The notes under the pieces were generated by a model that was not told the origin of the DNA, ran no database searches, and saw only the letters and a program-made list of their open reading frames with translations. This document shows, one piece after another, positions 40,301-43,246 of a DNA stretch of 43,246 nucleotides. The position numbers and the translations under genes are program-made. The stretch comes from Ectocarpus siliculosus (lineage: Eukaryota; Sar; Phaeophyceae; Ectocarpales; Ectocarpaceae). Where the stretch lies: contig FN649759.1 of assembly GCA_000310025.1 (NCBI GenBank), forward strand, positions 319,390 through 362,635, read 5' to 3'. Positions within the stretch are counted from its first letter, which is position 1. Every line of letters starts with the position of its first letter.

Positions 40301-43246
40301 AATGGGCTGTAAATGGATTATATGAGCTTCGCGAAGTCGCCACGGTATATCGATGTACAACATTGATGTCCAAAATCCACACACAGCTTCAGCAAGGAAT
40401 TTAGTGGCAATTGGAGGGTGCAGAACGCTAACAGACGTCGAGAGAACATCTTCGTGTGCGTGTACAAATGAAATGACCACCTCACGCGTGCATGTCACGC
40501 TCCCGTTGATGATTCAGATGCGAGCTGCGAGAGAGCTCGAGGATCTGAGAATGGAGAAGGAGAGCCTTGACGTCATGAGGCAGCAGCTGGCGGCGGTGCA
40601 CCAGCTCCGCATCGACCTCCAGAGGAAAGACTCCGTCATTCAGGCGAGGCAGAGCGGGGGGGCTCCGCAAAAGACAGGGGGGGGAGGGGGGGGACTGTTA
40701 AGTCAGGGCGGTCGCGAGAATTTTTGTTGCTGTAGTTTCTTAGCTGCAGCTTATCACCAACGTTGGTACTGATCATGTTGTCCGTGCTGATTTTGCGAGT
40801 GTTGTGATCGTTCTCGTAATCGCTGTTGGCGTGGCGATAGCCCACGTTTACGTAGGATCGCACGCGGTCGCGCACGTTTCTTCATGGCCAAGCATTATGC
40901 TTTGCCTCTGCCTGCCTTTCCCATTCAACTCATGTCACGACCATGTCCCGCACGATACCCCATGCCCCCCGATGGGCTCGGACCATTTACCTCTGCCCTT
41001 CCTTGATCTTCGATTTGACCGCCTTTGAGCAGTCTCTGCAGCTGAAAGTGCAGGAGGGAGAGTCCGCACGAGACCGTGAAGGGCGATTAGAAGCACACTG
41101 CCACCTCTTGGAGAAGAGGTGCTCGTGCTTGGTGAGGTGCAGCTCATTGGTGACCATTTCTTCTCCGTGCCGTTGTTGTAGCTGCTGTTCTTGTTTTTGG
41201 TGGGGGTGGTAGAATGGTGATGGTGATGCGGCTGCTGTTGCTCTAGCTGCTGTGCGCCTCGTCGGCGTTGGCTCGACAGCATCCTTCTCTTCGTCACGAA
41301 CCAAGGAAGAAAACGTGTGATTTTTGCGACCCCGCGTTGGAAAACCCGACCACAGGAGTCTACCAACGGCGAGTACGCGGAGCGGCTTGGAGCTCTAGAC
41401 CAGGAGAGCAGGTCCAGAGTCGACAGCTTGAGGCGGTGAGTTGCTGCAGAACACGCCACCACATACATACACGCGAAACTCTTTCCGGGCCCTTCCTCGC
41501 TTTTTCGTTGCACCAGTGTGGCGGGCAACAGAGCGTACATAACTTTTGGTGTTGGTACATGTACGTAGGAATAATCATTCCGTCAGTTTCTGATCTGCCA
41601 ATTTCTCAAGTGGTGGGGGCATGTCAGAGCGCAGGTATGCAGCGCCGCCGACGCCGCCCCATGTCCATCCATGTCTGTCTGTGATGCTGTTGTTCCGATG
41701 GGGCTAGCTTGATACTCTCTTGCAGAGGGGCGTAAAGCGCGAGACACTTATTAACTAGGAGGATGTGTGTACAATAGGTAAATGAGGCTCGGGTGTTGTT
41801 GTTTTCCTGACGGTATGCGCCCCCCCCCCCTTCCCCCTCGTTGTCTTTCCAGCCGCGGGTGTGGCGCAGACGTAGCGACGAGAGCCCGTTCCTCCCTCTA
41901 TAGACACTCGCTCGTATCTACTATTATCGACACCCGCTCGATAATTCGCGCGTGTGTTGCTGTTGTTCTTGGACCCCCACTCCCCACGGCCTACATAGCA
42001 CCCCATCACCCCGCCGGCGGTCCGTTTCGGCACAGGGAGAAGGACGACCTGAAGCGGCAGCTGCGAGACTCCGAGTCGGAGTTGGAGGCGGAGAGGAGGC
42101 GTTTCGAGGGGGCGGCGGCGGCACACCGGAGGGAGCTAGCGGCCGCTCTGGCGGAAGGAGCCGACGCACGCGGCCTGGCCGGTGGCCTGAAGGAGTCCCT
42201 CGAGGTATCGGATCGTAGATCTGGTAGATGCTCCGTATTTGGTGGCTCTTCGAAAATAGCGCTTGGTGCCTGAAGGGGTCCCTCGAGATGTCGGATCGGA
42301 GATTTGGCAGACATTCCTTCTTTTGGTGGCTCTTGGAAACAACACGCTCTTGGTGTGGGCTTTGCGCGTGCCTGGTGTTTCCGGTGCTGGTGTAGTGGGT
42401 GTGTGCGTCCCGTCCTTCACGTTTTGGTGCTATGTATCTCGCTGGTAACCTGTGTAGAGCGGTTGGTTTTTTGGGTATCACCGTTTTGACCTGGAGTCAA
42501 GGACGTTTTTTGGTTTTCGGCATTGTTGAGCATTTTTGTCTTGAGGATGCGAGCGCTCGCGAGGCTAGAAGTTTCCACACCATCGTTTTTCACGTTTCGT
42601 CGCATGTTTTGTCCTGCTGCGGCTCGTGGCGTTACCAGGAGGCTTCCGCTCAGGCAAATCGTCGGCAAGGACGTTGGGCCGAGATGGAAAAGCTGGTGAG
42701 TCGCAGGGTGTCAACGACACATTTTCCCAGGCTGGCCATTCGTCGGTACATGATGGATCTTTGGGGAGAGGGAGCGAAGCATATCTCATCGATGACGCGT
42801 CAGCTTTGCTTGTCAGCCCTTGTGCGCTGGGCATTTGGCGTGAGGGCACCCGCCACAGCTGCTTCCCGCTCAAATGATGCTCAGTCCATCGAGATAGCAG
42901 TTGGTGTCTGCCTTGCCAGCAGCAGCAGCGACAGCGAACAACAACAACAACAACAACAACAACAGCAACAAAATTGCCAATCTCAAACTCTAAGTTCTTC
43001 ATGCGACCACATTTCCCCGCTGCCGTGAACGCTAGCTCACCACCCAGCTAGAGGACACCAGGGCGGGCCTCGCGAGGGCCGAGCGGAGGGCGGTAGCAAC
43101 GGCCGACATCCGACGAAGAGATGCGGAAGCGGCCGCCGCTGCCGCCGCCGCACTCTCCGCCCACCTGGAAGCAGTCTGCGGCGGTTCCGGCGGGGGAGGT
43201 GCTGACGAACGGCGAAAGTCGGGGGGGGGGGGGGAAGGGGGGGGAC
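37329..43246 (+). CDS. Coiled-coil protein, six visible exons, 3' end beyond the window
   Basis: Exons: 37329-37739, 40518-40643, 41033-41131, 41356-41435, 42036-42204, 43036-43198 or beyond. Phases match throughout (0, 0, 0, 2, 0). The start ATG opens MSDIQSSLRRLQESIRGLSD; a stop lies in frame just upstream at 37290. Exon 1 then becomes Ser/Asp/His-rich. Exons 2-6 are almost pure heptad sequence (ELEDLRMEKESLDVMRQQL; LGALDQESRSRVDSLRR; REKDDLKRQLRDSESELEAE; TTQLEDTRAGLARAERRA), so the product forms a long parallel coiled coil. Coiled coils of this kind occur in centrosomal, basal-body and tethering proteins; no specific family was recognised. Exons between 37740 and 40517 may have been missed. 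Confidence 0.6.
38146..38279 (+). repeat. (AAC)n-tailed retroposon, copy T3
   Basis: Nearly identical to 23449-23595: GTAAGTTAACCTGTGACCAC through GGTTTTTAATGTGAAGAC and a shorter (AAC)n ending ACACCAACAAACC. It lies in the first intron of the coiled-coil gene. Confidence 0.75.
38280..40517. other. Long first intron of the coiled-coil gene, repeat remnants
   Basis: No supported exon was found. It contains a perfect 30-bp palindrome (39308-39337), a direct repeat of about 33 bp (CACACATAC.CTCGCCCGAA at about 39350 and 39603), a copy of the TAACCGGCTGACCA motif (39196-39222) and several TGATCATT sequences (39072, 39085, 39773, 39797, 39847). Confidence 0.45.
42188..42355. repeat. Tandem ~83-bp duplication across an exon-intron boundary
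   Basis: TGAAGGAGTCCCTCGAGGTA... (42188-42270) is repeated as TGAAGGGGTCCCTCGAGATG... (42271-42355) with shared GTCGGATCG/TATCGGATCG, TTTGGTGGCTCTT and GCTTGG-type segments. The first copy contains the last codons of exon 5 and its GTATCG donor. In the second copy the GT is changed to AT, so the duplicate donor is destroyed. Confidence 0.75.
42925..42970 (+). repeat. (CAA)n microsatellite
   Basis: AACAACAAC... of about 13 triplets, in the intron before the last visible exon of the coiled-coil gene. Confidence 0.9.

Noticed and set aside
43220-43246. Terminal G-run as another LINE tail
   Set aside because: It sits at the window edge within or beside a Gly-rich exon, and none of the family's upstream sequence is present.

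Overview
The window is intron-rich, repeat-laden nuclear DNA of a eukaryote. Exons are bounded by GTAAG/GTGAG donors and pyrimidine-rich YAG acceptors, proteins carry long Ala/Gly/Ser/Pro tracts, and introns are packed with transposon debris and (AAC)n/(GCC)n microsatellites. This looks most like a brown alga (Ectocarpus-type stramenopile), which is an inference from style and not from a marker gene. Bacterial features (operons, Shine-Dalgarno sites) are absent. All gene models were assembled by eye from open frames, splice signals and matching intron phases, without transcript evidence.

Three multi-exon genes dominate. (1) Minus strand, about 22505 to 8221: thirteen phase-compatible exons encode a chromatin protein of roughly 1,300-1,360 residues with a BAH domain, an ELM2 domain and a SANT domain, followed by a helical segment that resembles a Sin3-type PAH fold. 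This is the layout of histone-deacetylase co-repressor subunits such as MTA. Its 5.6-kb first intron holds a 1.4-kb TA-flanked inverted-repeat transposon and a tandem pair of tRNA-derived SINEs. (2) Minus strand, 36379 to 28595: ten exons encode a protein with a Ras-association-like domain followed by a PH domain split over four exons, then low-complexity and helical regions. One intron holds a pile-up of LINE fragments. (3) Plus strand, 37329 to beyond the window end: at least six exons encode a coiled-coil protein, arranged head-to-head with gene 2.

The rest is mostly mobile DNA. 1-2.2 kb: a decayed Mutator-like (MULE) transposase with a SWIM zinc finger, part of which is present as a 263-bp inverted duplicate, then tandem units of a G-run-ended repeat family. 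3.4-3.6 kb and 5.7 kb: minisatellites. 4.4-5.26 kb: a tandem duplication followed directly by a 607-bp hAT-type MITE with a perfect 8-bp target duplication. 5.3-8.2 kb: sparse, with only weak coding candidates. 23-28.5 kb: intergenic, with an (AAC)n-tailed retroposon family and a nest of inverted-repeat elements. 33.6-35.6 kb: LINE 3' end and related repeats. The 8-22 kb and 28-36 kb intervals are introns and exons of the two minus-strand genes.
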